Shown: positions 43,396-56,574, numbered from the stretch's first letter. The stretch: DNA of 64,000 nt from Pomacea canaliculata (GCF_003073045.1 NC_037602.1:15317731-15381730), one strand, 5' to 3'. Notes: generated from the letters alone by a model not told the origin. A program made the numbers and translations.

Positions 43396-43856
43396 TCACA
43401 TGATTTGCAATAGTCTTACAGGTCCACAATCAGGACACAAGACAATCTCTGGGACCTGTGCACAGCCACAGAAGCTGAATTTTTTTGTGTGGCAGGTCTG
43501 AATTTGTTCAATGTGGACATGAACAAGACCTGCTCGCAGATCTTTCCAGCCCTCAGCCTCGGACACTTTTTTTCTTCTTGTGATTGCTGACTCCAGTTTC
43601 ACCTGGTCTCGTAAGAATTGAATAGAACTAACTTTCTAATACATCCTGCTATCTCGAAGAATATCCTGGAAGGTGTCACGTTCCTCCTGTTGTTGGGTGC
43701 GTACACGTCCATTTTGCCCCTGTTGAAGAGTTCTCTTTCCAATTTCGTCACATCCACCGCGGAAAATCGTTCCTTACGTTTACCAACCTGCCCGAATTTA
43801 CCGTATATCCAGCTGGATACCACTTTCTTGGCCGTGGCATGCTTCATTAAGTGCAC
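43396..43856 (-). CDS. possible N-terminal exons of the KDZ-like gene
   Basis: Minus strand. MHLMKHATAKKVVSSWIYGK ... VYAPNNRRNVTPSRIFFEIA occupies 43856-43599. A second frame, with CHTKKFSFCGCAQVPEIVLC, runs 43602-43396. A possible donor CAG|GTGAAA lies at their junction. The cysteine cluster (CGC..CPDC) would suit a KDZ-associated CxC region. The assignment is tentative. Confidence 0.35.
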
Positions 43857-43899
43857 ACGTCTTCACAAAATTAAAAAAAGAGAGAAAAACCACCGAGAC

Positions 43900-45430
43900 T
43901 AATGGAGGAGCTCACAATAGGAAGACACGAATTAGTGGGGTTCTCGTTTTCATTAGCTTTGACATTAATTCTTCTTGGTGATATTATAAATATTTTATAT
44001 ATTTGTATCATTTTATTTCTTACTTTTACTTTTCGAAATAACCAGATTTTGGTTTTGTTTTTTTCGTTTTGTTTTGTTTTTGTTTTAAGGAGAGAAAACA
44101 TCGAAATGACTCCTCCCTTCAATAAAATGACTAGTCTAAAAAAAAAAAATACTTGCTAACTTTGTACCAGAAAAACATCAAACCTTAAAAGACTAAGGAT
44201 AAAAATATAGTATTATAGTGCATACAATATATCATTTCCCCCCTTTTTCTTCAGCTTTTGCGACCCGCGTCTATACTTTTTAGAAAGCATTCTGGACTTG
44301 TTTTGGAACTCTTTGGAAAAGGAAAACAAACGACACTGACTGACGTCCCCCCACCCGTACTCCTCATCAAAATGATAACAACACAGACTTTCACATATTA
44401 AAAAAGTCCACAAAGCTCTTTAGACAATTTTTTTCTCTTTATTGTAAATATAAGCACTTTTCCCAGTGCTATAGCCTGTGTTGTTGACCCTTCGTTAAAC
44501 CATGCAAGCACGTATAGGAATTCTGTCAATTTCGTGTTTGCCGATGTGTTTAATCTTTTGCTGATTAATTCTGCTTTTGTAAAACGTCTGCTGCATTTTT
44601 AAAAAGAATAAATAATCGTATCTTCTGTCGTTCGGTGCTTAATTCGACCTTTTCTAGTTGGGTTTTCGAAAAGGAAAACGAATCGACACGGAATGACGCC
44701 CTGGCATTAATTAATTCACTATAGGGTATATCGTCATCTAAGCAACCTTTCTATACCAACAAATCCACAAAGCGACAATTTAATTTTGGCATTTTAAATC
44801 CTACGTAAATTTCGCTTTCACAAACGGAAGACAATCTGCAGGCCGGAAATCTGCCAGTGTCGCAGCAAAATTTGCTTCACAACTAATAATAATAACAATG
44901 AGAGCTTGCAAACGTACATTAGATACAAAAAATAAATTTTTAATTATTCAATTTAATAAATTAATTTATAAATAACTTAATTTAAATTTATTTTTTATTA
45001 ATTTAATTTATAAATAATTCCATTTAAAATTATTTTTAATTTAGTTTATAAATTATTTAAATTTAATTTATAAATAATTCCATTTAAATTATTTTTAATT
45101 TAGTTAATAAATTATTTAAATTTATTTCAAATAATAACTGGTGCTTAAAATAGACAATACCAAATACCAACATATTTCAGCAAGAGCAACAAAGAAGCCG
45201 TTTGTTCCGATTAGTTGATGACGTCAGACCATGATGTCGTGGCTCACTTCTGAAAGCTTTCAGACAAGGGTCTGTGACAGGTACTGGGTAACTGCCGAGA
45301 GCTGGAGGATGAGTATAGCACTGAGCGCGGGAACGGCTGGGTGTATTAGGTCGATGATGGCGACAACGACGATGATGATGACGATGATGATGGCGACGAT
45401 GATGATGACAACGATGATGATGATCTGTAT
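43900..45430. other. no gene; AT-rich repeats at 44930-45130
   Basis: Includes a block of near-duplicate AT units (AATTTATAAATAATTCCATT at about 45004 and 45067) and GATGAC-type microsatellite at 45355-45425. No coding sequence recognised. Confidence 0.55.
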
Positions 45431-45470
45431 TCTTTAAAAACACACTCACAAGCACACAAAACCACACACT

Positions 45471-46000
45471 CGTGAAGCCGTGTTGAAGCCTTCGTGAAGC
45501 CTTCGTGATGCCGTGGTGAAGCCGTGTTGAAGCCGTGTTGAAGCCTTCGTGAAGCCGTCGTGAAGCCGTGGTGAAGCCGTGTTGAAGCCTTCGTGAAGCC
45601 TTCGTGAAGCCGTCGTGAAGCCGTTGTGAAGCCATGTTGAAGCCTTCGTGAAGCCTTCGTGAAGCCGTGGTGAAGCCTTCGTGAAGCCGTCGTGAAGCCG
45701 TGGTGAAGCCGTGTTGAAGCCTTCGTGAAGCCGTCGTGAAGCGTTGTGAAGCCATGATTTGAAGCCTTCGTGAAGCCTTCGTGAAGCCGTGTTGAAGCCT
45801 TCGTGAAGCCGTGTGAAGCCGTGGTGAAGCCGTGTTGAAGCCTTCGTGAAGCCTTCGTGAAGCCGTCGTGAAGCCGTTGTGAAGCCATGTTGAAGCCTTC
45901 GTGAAGCCTTCGTGAAGCCGTGGTGAAGCCTTCGTGAAGCCTTCGTGAAGCCTTCGTGAAGCCGTGTTGAAGCCTTCGTGAAGCCTTCGTGAAGCCGTGT
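45471..46000. repeat. 11-bp minisatellite, about 48 units, with higher-order structure
   Basis: The unit is TGAAGCC plus four variable bases (TTCG, GTGT, GTCG, GTGG, GTTG, ATGT). The order of variants repeats: the run through GTCG-GTTG-ATGT around 45631 recurs at 45884, 253 bp later, exactly 23 units. All three minus-strand frames stay open because 11 is not a multiple of 3 and the unit has no stop. Each frame gives the same 11-residue periodic peptide (HEGFTKASRRL-like). Confidence 0.95.
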
Positions 46001-46002
46001 GT

Positions 46003-46055
46003 GTGCACACACACACACACAGACACACTCACACACACACACACATAAACACACA
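46003..46055. repeat. (CA)n microsatellite
   Basis: CA/ACAC tract directly beside the 11-bp minisatellite. Confidence 0.95.
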
Positions 46056-48750
46056 CACATACCCGTATTGTAGTTCACGAGGCTTTCGGTACATTTGTTA
46101 TCACATCGCGTTAACAATAGGTCAATGGTCCTGACAAACTGTAAGTAATATAAGTTAATCGTCATAAATATCCGATCACATCACATCATCATTAATATCA
46201 TCAACCAGACACGAAGAAAACGTTTCATTACAAATTCGAAAACAAAATACGACTGAACTGTAAGGCTTTAATCCTTTACCCTTGTGAGTCCCATACGTGT
46301 AGTCACAGAGAAGCGCGCGCACACGCACACACGTGCGTAAATTGAAACATTCCCCCACCAGTTGCAGAGAACAACTATTACCGATAACTGAGTCGGAAAT
46401 GTGTTCAGAAGCGATTGTTTCCCTTTAATTGGTTTCATAGCAAGGAACACACACTGCTTAGCTATCGAAGGAAGATAACCCATGTCAAGTTCGAACTCCT
46501 TTGATAAGCTGTTGCTTCCCTTTGACCAGCTCATTTCGAATTAGTTAAATATTTTTTTTAATGCTATCTTGGTCACCTAAGTTTTGCAATCAGTCAGTAC
46601 GTAGCAACTATATTTCTAGTGCATATAATTTCGGTCTAGGTGAGTTTTCATTACGATGTGGTTGAACAGAATAATATAATGACCTCGTAGAGGAAAAAAA
46701 AAATAAAAAAAATACCGCGCTCTGCTGAGAATCTAACCCCAGTGTTTCAGATCTTGCATTGGGACACGTTTATCTAGATGTTGAACCTATCTGTTGGCAA
46801 CCGGTGGCCTTTCCTCCAAGTATTTCGGTCTCACCCTACCATTTAGTCGCATGTCTCCATTCACTCACATAACGGGCTCAACCGCCATTAGGTAAGTATT
46901 TCATCAACTGAACCAGCCAGCCTCAGCAGAACTAGACGTTCTTCAACAGTGATGTGATGACAAGTACACATTATTATTACGATTACACTCTGTCTGTCTG
47001 TCTTAAACATATTTATCTCTGCTATTTTGCCATCTCCTTGCTATTTGACTTCCCTCTTTCCTTCATTTACTAGTCTGTGTGTGTGACACAGCTCTCTGAC
47101 AAGCACCTAAGTAACCCCACAGCACGCAGGAGAGAACAGCTATCCCAAGGAGAATATTCCACACAGCAGATGCTCCTTGTTATTATTTTGCTTGCTGCCC
47201 TGCCCCTTAAGAAGATTACGACTTTCCAGCTTTCGCACCAGTGAGAGAATAGACTATTCACGCTGAATGGTTCAATGAATAGTGACGCCTCGCGAGAGTC
47301 TGTCGAGAGTCTTTGGCACGCCTTGGGGTATGATGGGTAATGACGTAGCATGCTCCACCGACTCACTTACACTCGTCACACACATTTTTTCGTTTTTAAA
47401 GAAATCGCATTTCTGTTAGCTGATTGCACTGATGTCGTCAAGTAGAAGGATTTCTATGGATTTTACGCTGTGTTTGTTATCTAGGGCACTAAAAAATAGG
47501 TATTTTTCTTGTTGTTTTTTTTTTTTAGCATTTTACAACCAGCTGCACAAGCATTTTAATATTATGTTAGATATTTTGGAGGAGCTGCCTGTTTAAACGT
47601 TTATGTAAGCTGGAGTATTGGACAGAATCGTGTTTGAAATGGCCATCTAGTCCTGTACTAAGTACGTACACTCCACAACGTACTGACCACCTATACACAC
47701 CTCACCGTGCCCTCCTCTATTGTAGCCTCCTCAACAATGATGTAAATGTAAAAGTATACAACACCTCACCGTGCCGACCTGTTACATTGTCTCGGCAATG
47801 ATGTATCAACGTGTGTGGGTCGCCACGGTGTCAGGGAAGCCTGATTAATGATGATACATGTATACTCAATACAGTGTAGGCCACTGAGCCGCGGTGATTG
47901 TGCAAACTGCTTAATTGTAGCTTAAAATATTTTTGATAATGCATAAATTACAATAAATAATTAAAAAATAAATGTTTTTGATCACAATCCTTTCTCTTAA
48001 CTTTGTGTCATTGTAAGGTGTGAATTGGTTAGAATGGCGGCCTCCGTCAAACCAGGGAGTCAGATGGCCAGATGGCTAGATGAGCGCCAGTCAAAGGGTC
48101 TGACAAGAACAGAAGACTAGAGGAGAGGTAACCTCAGTTAACCGACTGACATTGCCTTGAGGATTGACGTTTAATTAATAGATAGTTAACTTTATACCAA
48201 TATTGTGCCCATTGTTGGGATTACTATTTGTGACTTTATCAATGCACGTGCCATTATTCCACAGTGACTGTAACAACTTAAAGATATAATGTGTTTGATA
48301 ATTTATAGATAATATAATATTTATGTATAATATTATATATTATGTAATATTTATGTGTTATGCCGGACGGGAAAGCATCAACAAAATCATTCTTTGTGTT
48401 TTTAGTTTAGTCAGAGAGCACGCATGTCAGACCGTGTGGTTGTGACCCTGCCGACCCGCTACACTCGCTTAACAGATGCGCCATGTACCCAGTTAATGAA
48501 CCATGCACTCAGTACACATTTCAGTGATTGCAGGCTTTGCCAAAATATAATTGTATCTGTTTCGAAATGATGTAAACGGATACAACAAATCTACAAAATT
48601 CGTTTTAGTTCAATTATATTTTGGTAAATTAGTGCCTGCGGTGCAATAAGCAGGATTTTGTTTTAATTTGCACAATGACCTTGCGCATCCGATGACAAGG
48701 CATTGGAACGAGTGCAGCATCCGAGTTCTTCACCCTCCCCATTGACAACT
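46056..48750. other. no gene recognised
   Basis: Mixed AT-rich DNA. A weak tRNA-like head (complement GGGGTTAGATTCTCAGCAGA, with poly-A) near 46690-46750 may be a SINE remnant. Open frames are short and unsupported. Confidence 0.45.
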
Positions 48751-48756
48751 GCCGCA

Positions 48757-48818
48757 ACAAGGGGGACAACAAGGGGGACAGCAAGGGAGACAACAAGGGG
48801 GACAGCAAGGGGGACACA
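48757..48818. repeat. 12-bp tandem repeat, five units
   Basis: ACAAGGGGGACA/GCAAGGGGGACA units. They give a periodic Leu/Ser/Pro/Val peptide on the minus strand that should not be read as protein. Confidence 0.9.
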
Positions 48819-49920
48819 CTGGGAATATTGCGCCAGATCTTCTGTTTGCAATCTTTGTAAAATTAATTTTGTTAAAAGGCAGTGACCTTTACAGACCGAG
48901 TGTCTCTGGATTACTTGTTCACTGAAATCGGATTTGGGAGGTCCATTGCGAAAGGAGGCTTTCAGTGGTGTGGAGGTTGGATGGCTTTTGTGCATGTGGT
49001 GAGCCATAACAAACATTCTGAGGTCTGGCTGCAGTTCAGACCTTGTTCTCAAGGGCTGGGTGCTCAATCTCGCCCTAAGGAAGTCAAGTCCATTTTCTTG
49101 TTGACGCAGAAGACGAAACCAAAGGAAACAAAACAAATCGCATGTACAAACTTGTTAGTGTGTCGTCTGGGCTGGAAATTATATCTATTCATTGCACTTA
49201 CGGAACTTTGATACTAATTATTTTCATTGGAAAGCCATCCGGAACAAGAAAGCCGTTTCTTTGTTTTGTATGACATTGCTGGCCATTGCCTGATGGGTGT
49301 GGAAGTTGAGTCTATTCTCCATACGAAAGCAGAAACAAAAAAATGACTTAAGAATACCTCGAAGAACTAGTCAAAGCTAATCAAGAAGGCAATGGTTGTT
49401 CTTTCAGGTTGTACTTGGAAAAGTGAGATCCTTCTCCGACAAATTTCACCTCGGAGCGCTTATTAGCTATGTCCGTGCTTTATTATTTCTCTCCTTATGT
49501 TTGCAGGGCGTCCTCGTAGAATCGATCACAAGCCTCAACTCCCTCAAATCCTCCCCACCATCGTCACATTCCCCTGCAGCAGCGATGACAGCTCTCCAAA
49601 GAAATGGTGAGACAAAAAACTGCGTCGATAGCAAGGTGGAGACGAACAGTTGCACATGACATCAGGGGGCTTAACTTTGGGAAACGGAGAATGGAAATAC
49701 AAGAAATAACGAAAACTGTGTCATTGCAAAAACTAACGAGAGAGAAAGGAGGGACAGATCGGTTACTTTATTTAAAAGCCATCCTCGATCTAATCAGAAC
49801 TAACCCACAGAGAAACGCGTACTTTCTCACGTGCACACACACACACAACCACACAAACACATGAAATAGTAGTAATAAAGAAATTACAAGCATCGCGGAT
49901 CTAATTAGGTCTTATTAGAG
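48819..49920. other. no gene recognised
   Basis: Several open frames on both strands overlap and none has a recognisable domain. Confidence 0.4.
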
Positions 49921-49928
49921 AACTTTCG

Positions 49929-49948
49929 ATGTGTGTGCGTGTGTGTTT

Positions 49949-50020
<72 letters not shown>

Positions 50021-50376
50021 CTGCGTGTGTGTGTGTGTATTAGAGAGTGCTGGGCGGTAGAATCACACCCTAATGAGCGGTCGAAGTCGGGTATCGATGT
50101 GTGTATGCGTGTGTGAGTGAGTGAGTGAGTGCGTGTGTGTGTGAGAGAGAGAGTGTGTGTGTGTGTGCGTATATATATATATGTGTGTCGTGTGAGTGTG
50201 TGCGTGTGTGTGTGTGCTGGGCTGTAGAATCACACCCTAATGAGCGGTCGAAGTCGGGTATCAATGTGTGTATGCGTGTGTGAGTGAGTGCGTGTGTGTG
50301 TATGTATGTGTGTGCGTATGTGTATTTGTGTGTGTGTGTGTGCCTGTGTGAGTGAGTGAGTGTGTGTGTGTGTGTG

Positions 50377-50411
<35 letters not shown>

Positions 50412-50478
50412 CGTGTGTGCTGGGCGGTAGAATCACACCCTAATGAGCGGTCGAAGTCGGGTATCGATGTGGCGATGT
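49929..50478. repeat. (GT)n tract with three copies of a ~55-bp module
   Basis: Long GT/GTGC tract. The module TAGAATCACACCCTAATGAG followed by CGGTCGAAGTCGGGTATC occurs at about 50060, 50226 and 50430, separated by GT-rich spacers of about 165 and 205 bp. The module is nearly invariant (one or two changes) while the spacers vary in length. Confidence 0.92.
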
Positions 50479-51400
50479 TGACTAAGCCCGGCCAGCGGAG
50501 GGGTGCAGCACCAGGCTGAGCATCTCTGTGACTGCAGCGCCACTAGGTTCACACTTCAAGCGGCGCTGGTGTCGCTGATAAGCAAGAACGATCACTCCAG
50601 TGTCATATGCAAAGCCGATGATCCCCCTTTACAAATGATCTGATTTATCGTCTGTGCCTGGCTTCTCGCCTTTGACCAACGTGGCCAGAGTCAGTCTAGC
50701 AGCCATTTAGAAATCAGATTCCTGAAAACTTTGAAGTAGTATACACAGAGCGCCGAATACAGGGGAATATAAAGCGAATATTACAGAAAAGTTTGGACAA
50801 CTCAGTACACAGCTGACTAGGGAGGGTCGCCACTCTTCTCTTTCTTTTTGTGCTGACGATGGCTGAGGTCAATGAGTAAACGATGGTCTTACAGCCCAAA
50901 CTTTTGTTGGGATATGATTAGCAACTTCTATTATTTAAACCCAACTAACTAGTTCCCTTTAATCGTCTGACTGTCAGATAAAAAAGAGACAAAATGAACA
51001 TTAGATGATGTGAACATCCTTTGTCTGTGCTGGTAAAATCTGAGGTAATGTTTAAATATTTCATCATGTTCACTGCTCTTTAACCCCCTGTTACTGTAGT
51101 TTTCCAAGGAAACCTACATTTTTGGAGTGAATAGTTTTCAATGATTGTCCCTTACTTAAAACCAACAGATCTCGCCAACTCTCGCGAGATGCGGGCTTCA
51201 CTGATGATTGACTGAGCCATCCGCTTCCAAAGACACACAAAAAAGAAGAACATGTACATCTGATGAGATGCGCACAGTTGTGTATTGTGGTAATACTTAT
51301 CTTAAAGACCAAGAGTATGAAGATTTTCTGGGTGGTGTTAATTCGTAAGACAAATTTCGGGAATTCGACTAGCTAGTGATGAGTTCGCTGCACAGGAGAC
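50479..51400. other. no gene recognised
   Basis: Nothing supportable on either strand. Confidence 0.4.
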
Positions 51401-51449
51401 TATAGACAAAGCGACGGTCAAGCACACAACACACAAACACAAACATCAG

Positions 51450-53150
51450 CAAATATCCTAGAGTTGTCTAAGCTGAGAGTGAACAACTGAGGGATGAACA
51501 GACCAGTCCGCTTGATTATGATTTTGAGGCCGTAGTCTAAAGCTTTGAACACGGATGCAGTTTGAAAAACTGGGAGAAGTGGTCCTCAGAAGTAGTCCGG
51601 GGACTGTGTCGTCTGATGCGTGGCCCGGAGAGGAGGGCAACACAGACAAGACCCAGACTCACGTGGTACAGCACCAACGACTAACGCATCACTAGTTGTG
51701 ACAGGTGTGGCGAGGCCAGGCCGTGAGGACAAGGGTGGCACAGGGTGGCCATCTTGTAGTCGATGTGAGGTCGGACTAACATCACTGGAGGAGGTGGAGG
51801 AGGGGTGTAGCAAGGCCTGCTCCCCCCATACAGAAGACGGTCTGACGGCTTCACTGTGAGCCACGTGACGTGTGTCCAGCAGGCGTGGAGGTGACTGGCG
51901 CGTAGCGAGCAGCAGCAGTAATCCAGGGGAAAGGGGGGCAACTCAACAGCAGACAGGAACTTCCTGGTGGCGGATGCTGACGGGAAGAGTAGGAGTGGTT
52001 CAGTCTGCCCAGCTTAAGTAAGGCAGATAGCATTAGATGATGAGGCCTCAATGATAACACCGAGACACCTGACGTGCCGGTGAGGAGAGTTGCTTGTGCC
52101 AGAGACAGTAGAGTAGTGGATGACACATGTTAGTGACTTAGCGACTATTGCAATGATGTCAGTATTATTGTCATTCATTATTCCAGTCTTTAGCTTGTTG
52201 GTGAACAAACGATACTGTAGGCTGTGTGGTTGTGCATTCCAGACGCTACCAGCTGTCTGTTATCAGCATACTATAATACAGCTGTGTATTATCAGCATAC
52301 TATGATACAGCTGTGTATTGTCAGCATAGTATAATGCAGCTGTGTATTATCAGCATACTATGATACAGCTGTGTATTATTAGCATACTATGGTACAGCTG
52401 CTATCAGCATGGTATGATGCAGCTGTGTATTATCAGCATATTATGGTACAGCTGTGTATTATGTATACTATGATACAGCGGTGTATTATCAACATACTAT
52501 GATACAGCTGTTATCAGTAGACTATGATACAGCTGTGTATTATCACCATACTATGGTACAGCTGTGTATTGTCAGCATAGTATAATGCAGCTGTGTATTA
52601 TCAGCATACTATGATACAGCTGTGCACTATCAGCATACTATGATACAGCTGTTATCAGCATACTATGGTACAGCTGTGTATTATCAGCATACTGTGATTA
52701 TCACCATACTATGATACAGCTGTGTATTATGTATACTATGATACAGCTGTGCACTATCCGCATTCTATGATACAGCTGTGTATTATCAGCATACTGTGAT
52801 ACAGCTGCTATCAGCATACTATTACAGGAGACCTCAATGGCAGACGGCAGATCAAGTCGTTGGATGAACACATTCAATAAAATGAGGTCCGATAAGAGAG
52901 CCTTGAGGCAAGTCAGACTTTGCGATAGTCGTCACCTACACACGGTGCGCTTAGTGAGGTAAGACTGGAGCCACTTCAAACCTCTACCGCTGAGCCCGGA
53001 AGTAGCATGAAGTCGCTAGAGAAGGATGTTAAGGTCAAGTGTATCGCAGTGGACAGGTCCACGATGACAGCACTGCCACTCGCTTCATCGCCGTCTCGGT
53101 CGAGTGATTCTCGCCAAAGATTGACTGAAATGATTGAAGTAGATTACCGC
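51450..53150 (-). mobile_element. decayed LINE (CR1/Jockey-like) with an internal minisatellite
   Basis: The minus strand from about 53110 to 52850 reads AVIVDLSTA, DLNILLERL, SGLSGRGLKWLQSYLTKRTV and CVGDD, the palm-to-finger region of CR1/Jockey-type reverse transcriptases. From about 52210 to 51480 come weak matches (HRHVRCLGVIIEASS and the trailing RTTSEDHFSQF-type end). Between them lies the 29-bp minisatellite. Many stops and frame changes; an old copy. The 3' portion is less certain than the 5' portion. Confidence 0.5.
52250..52825. repeat. 29-bp minisatellite, about 20 units
   Basis: The unit is close to CAGCTGTGTATTATCAGCAT plus ACTATGATA. Shortened units lacking GTGTATT occur at irregular places. 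It lies inside LINE debris. Confidence 0.93.
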
Positions 53151-53279
53151 CGGGAAAACGGCACAGGGGCTGGACCAGCACAGCATTTTGAATACCTTGG
53201 ACGGAAAGGCGAGACTGGAAACAGAGTAATAGGTTTTGAACTGATGAGGGTGGAGACTGGGTTTCTGTAGATATCGGGG

Positions 53280-54620
53280 GAAGTCACTCTGCTTAAATAA
53301 CTAGGGGACAGTACCAGTAATTACTGGAATCGTCAAGTCAAGGCACCCGTGCAGGTAAAGAAAACAGGGTTTCTTGAGTGACTTTGAGATGCTCTTCCTG
53401 ACCTGAGGCTTGGTGACACCAAAAAAAAAAACTTGAAAAATGCTTTCAGAAAAATATTAAAACTAGGTTTGTGAGACTTTGGCGAAGCCCTGCTCTCATG
53501 CTATCACCTTTTTAAAGATATTATTTGAAGAAATAACTCGGGCAGCTGTTTGAGAGGAATGGCAATAGATTGGAGGCTTTATTAGCCCACATTTCCCTCA
53601 AAATGTCATCGACACACTTTGTGTGAGTCTGTGGCGGGTCCTCTGTCCGGCTGGCTCTTGTAATCAGCTCTCTCGTCTGTCTGGTCGGCACTAACACACG
53701 CACGCATACAGACAGAAAACATAACACGTGAATAAACTATCCCCGCAAAACACACACACACACGCACTGAGTGAACTAAATCCTACAACAAAATCTGTCA
53801 GGACATTTGCAAGGACTTGTGGAAAAAAGTTCATTTCCGCTGAGTTCATGGTGAACTAGCTGTGCATTGTGGGCTTGTTTCTGACGAGGGCAGGTAACCA
53901 AGACAGCAGTGACGTGCTTACTCACCATTTGCTGGTCTAGACCACGACAACATGTCTTCCCATTCCTCACCTCATGTGTAAAAAGTAAATGTTTTACAAA
54001 ATCTATAAGCCATTAGACAGCAGGAAGCAGTCGCAGTGTTGGCGCTAAGAGCTGTTCGTGTCTATACACGTAGATGGAGTCGCTTCACAAGCTTTGATCA
54101 CGCCCACCCACTGAGAGAGAGAAGGGCAAAAAAAAAAAAAATGATTCCGCGGTGTTTTTTCTTTGCTAATGACTCCTGATAGATGCCAGTTTCCTCCTTG
54201 CCTTAATTTACAGTTGGAGCAACAAAAGAACTAGAGACATTGTAAGAATGGCATTGAAAGCCATTTGTAGAGTGTCATTGATTCTTTCATTCATCCATTT
54301 ACTGATGCACACACTGATGACCAGGAATACTGTTCGTAGAAAAAACACAATCCCCCTCTAAACAATTAAGCCTCCAATCTCCCTCCTCTCACCTTTTGCC
54401 CTCTCTCTTCCCCAATCTCTCATCGCTGACTCCCCTCTCCCTCTCCAGTCACACCTCTCTCTCTCTTTTTAACATCTAAAAGGCACGCATTCAGGAAACG
54501 TCCATCATTCACACCCTTTCATTCGCACGTGCTCAGTCCTAGTACTCTATAGGTCCCTGACAGAAGGCCATGACCAGACAATGCGCTGCGACTGGATAAA
54601 GACAGCAGTTTTAATCCAAA
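53280..54620. other. no gene recognised
   Basis: Short microsatellites (CA near 53750, A-run near 54130, CT-rich near 54380-54470). No exon-like sequence. Confidence 0.5.
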
Positions 54621-54662
54621 TTTTGGATGCAAGTACACGTGTTTGTTCTGAAGAAGAAAGCC

Positions 54663-55053
54663 ATGGATAAATTTGTGCTGCGAAAAGGAACTGATTGCGG
54701 TGGTTTTTTGAAAAGAAAAAGTGAAGAAACGAGCGATGTGCAAGTTTTGGGTGCTGGAGCCTATGAAAAACCAGAAAGACCTGCTACGAAAGTAAGAAAG
54801 TATGACAATGAATACTTGAAAACTGGTTTTACAAACATTATTGTTGATGGTAAAGAACGGCCACAGTGTGTTGTTTGCCTCGCAATATTAGCTCCAGAGA
54901 GTATGAAGCCAAACAAACTACGGCGCCATTTGGAAACTCGCCATGCGGAATTAGCTTGCAAACCTCTCGAATTTTTTGAACGAAAATTGCAAGAATACAA
55001 AAGAGACAAAAAAAAAACCAAAAAAAAAACACAACATTTGTTTCACATACATT
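54663..55053 (+). pseudogene. hAT transposase, BED zinc-finger part
   Basis: Starts MDKFVLRKGTDCGGFLKRKS. The BED finger is Cys-x2-Cys (PQCVVC) with His-x4-His (HLETRH). It is followed by KPLEFFERKLQEYKRD and a lysine-rich run over poly-A where the frame is lost. DNA-binding part of the transposase. Confidence 0.85.
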
Positions 55054-55069
55054 AATTCATAAGAAAGCT

Positions 55070-56574
55070 TTGATGGCTTCGTATCAAGTTTCCTATCGCA
55101 TTGCTCAAAACAAAAAAGCACATACGATCGGAGAGTCATTAATACTGCCTGCAGCAATGGACATTGTACGGACCATGATAGGAGAAGATGCTGCTACGCA
55201 ACTGCAAGCCATTCCTTTGTCAAATGACACAGTTCGCCGAAGAAAAACTGAGATATCTGAAGACTTGTCTGATCAGTTGATCAGTCGTATAAAAAGCAAA
55301 AATTTTGCTTTGCAGTTAGATGAAGCTACTGACACTGCAGGTGACTCACATTTGATTGCTTACATTCGTTATGTGTGGGAAAATAATCTTCTGGAAGACT
55401 TTTTATTTTGCAAGAAAATTGAACGCAGAGCAACAGCCCAAGATTTTTTTGGGATTGTCGATGACTTCCTTAAGGACCAAGGCATTTCCTGGAGTTCCTG
55501 CGTCGGCTTGTGCACAGATGGCGCCCCTGCAATGGCTGGAAAGAAACAAGGGTTGCAATCTCTTATTAAAAAGGTTGCTCCAGACGTAGTTTGGACTCAC
55601 TGCATGATCCACCGTGAAGTTCTAGCTTCCAAAGATTTGATGTTGAGTTGAACACAGTGCTAACAGATGTCATAAAAATGGTGAACTTTGTAAAGAACAG
55701 TTCTTGCCAGATCTCGCCTGTTTTCTCTGATATGTCAAGACATGGGAGCCGACTATGACACCTTGCTCTATTACTGCGAATCAAGGTGGTTGTCGCGTGG
55801 AAAAGCTCTCGCAAGAGTCTTTGAATTGCGGGAAGAATTGTGGGTGTTTCTGAAGGAGAACTCTTTCAACAAGGCTGACCTGCTTAAGAACGACCGATGG
55901 CTGCTGCTAATGGCATATTTATCGGACATATTTGAGAAGCTGAACGTTTTGAATACTTCTATGCAAGGGAAGGACACCACCATATTACAAACAACTGACA
56001 AGATGAATGCTTTCGTCCGAAAAATTTCGCTGTGGACGCAAAAGATACGCCAAGAAAATATTTTTGATATGTTTCCGTGCTTGTGTAAGTGCAAGGCTGA
56101 CAACTTGAATCTTGATCAGGTGAAGAATGTAATTATTGCCCATCTAAACGGACTGCAAGAAAGGTTTCAGCATTACTTCGCTGAAATTGATGTGACTAAA
56201 TACGACTGGATTCGTAATCCATTTCTGGCTGATCCTAGCACAAGCGGGTTGTCCACGGAAGAAGAAGAGCAGCTCATCGACCTTTCGAGTGACCAATCCC
56301 TGAAAATGGTCTTCCACACAACACCAGTAACAACATTCTGGATTAGCATCAACAGTGAATATCCTCTCCTTTCTGAGAAAGCAATGAAAGTTCTGCTGCC
56401 ATTTCAACTTCATATATGTGTGAGCAAGGATTTTCAGCATTGGCAGCACTAAAGTCGAAATACAGAAATCGTGTGGACGCAGAGGCTGAGCTGCGAATAG
56501 CAGTGGGTAAGAACATCGCACACAGGTTCGCTTCTCTATGCAACAGCAAGCAGGCTCAACCTTCTCATTAATCA
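55070..56574 (+). pseudogene. hAT transposase, RNase H-like core and dimerisation region
   Basis: The core reads FALQLDEATDTAGDSHLIAY and CTDGAPAMAGKKQG (first catalytic aspartates and insertion domain). A frame change follows ASKDL near 55640. The frame 55742-56452 continues to the C-terminus. The final CEQGFSALAALKSKYRNR block, near 56420-56480, needs another frame. The order matches ZBED5/FAM200-like hAT proteins. Confidence 0.85.

Noticed and set aside
45177-46165. Three long overlapping minus-strand open frames of 236-283 codons
   Set aside because: They are translations of the 11-bp minisatellite in three frames, plus CA repeats and flanks. No gene-like composition remains outside the array.
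48629-48885. Repeated Leu-Ser-Pro and Thr-Arg-Gly peptides
   Set aside because: Encoded by a five-unit 12-bp tandem repeat.
50070-50436. His/Thr-rich minus-strand frames
   Set aside because: Pure products of GT/CA microsatellite sequence.
52250-52825. CRISPR-like array
   Set aside because: Units are contiguous with no unique spacers. It is a eukaryotic minisatellite.
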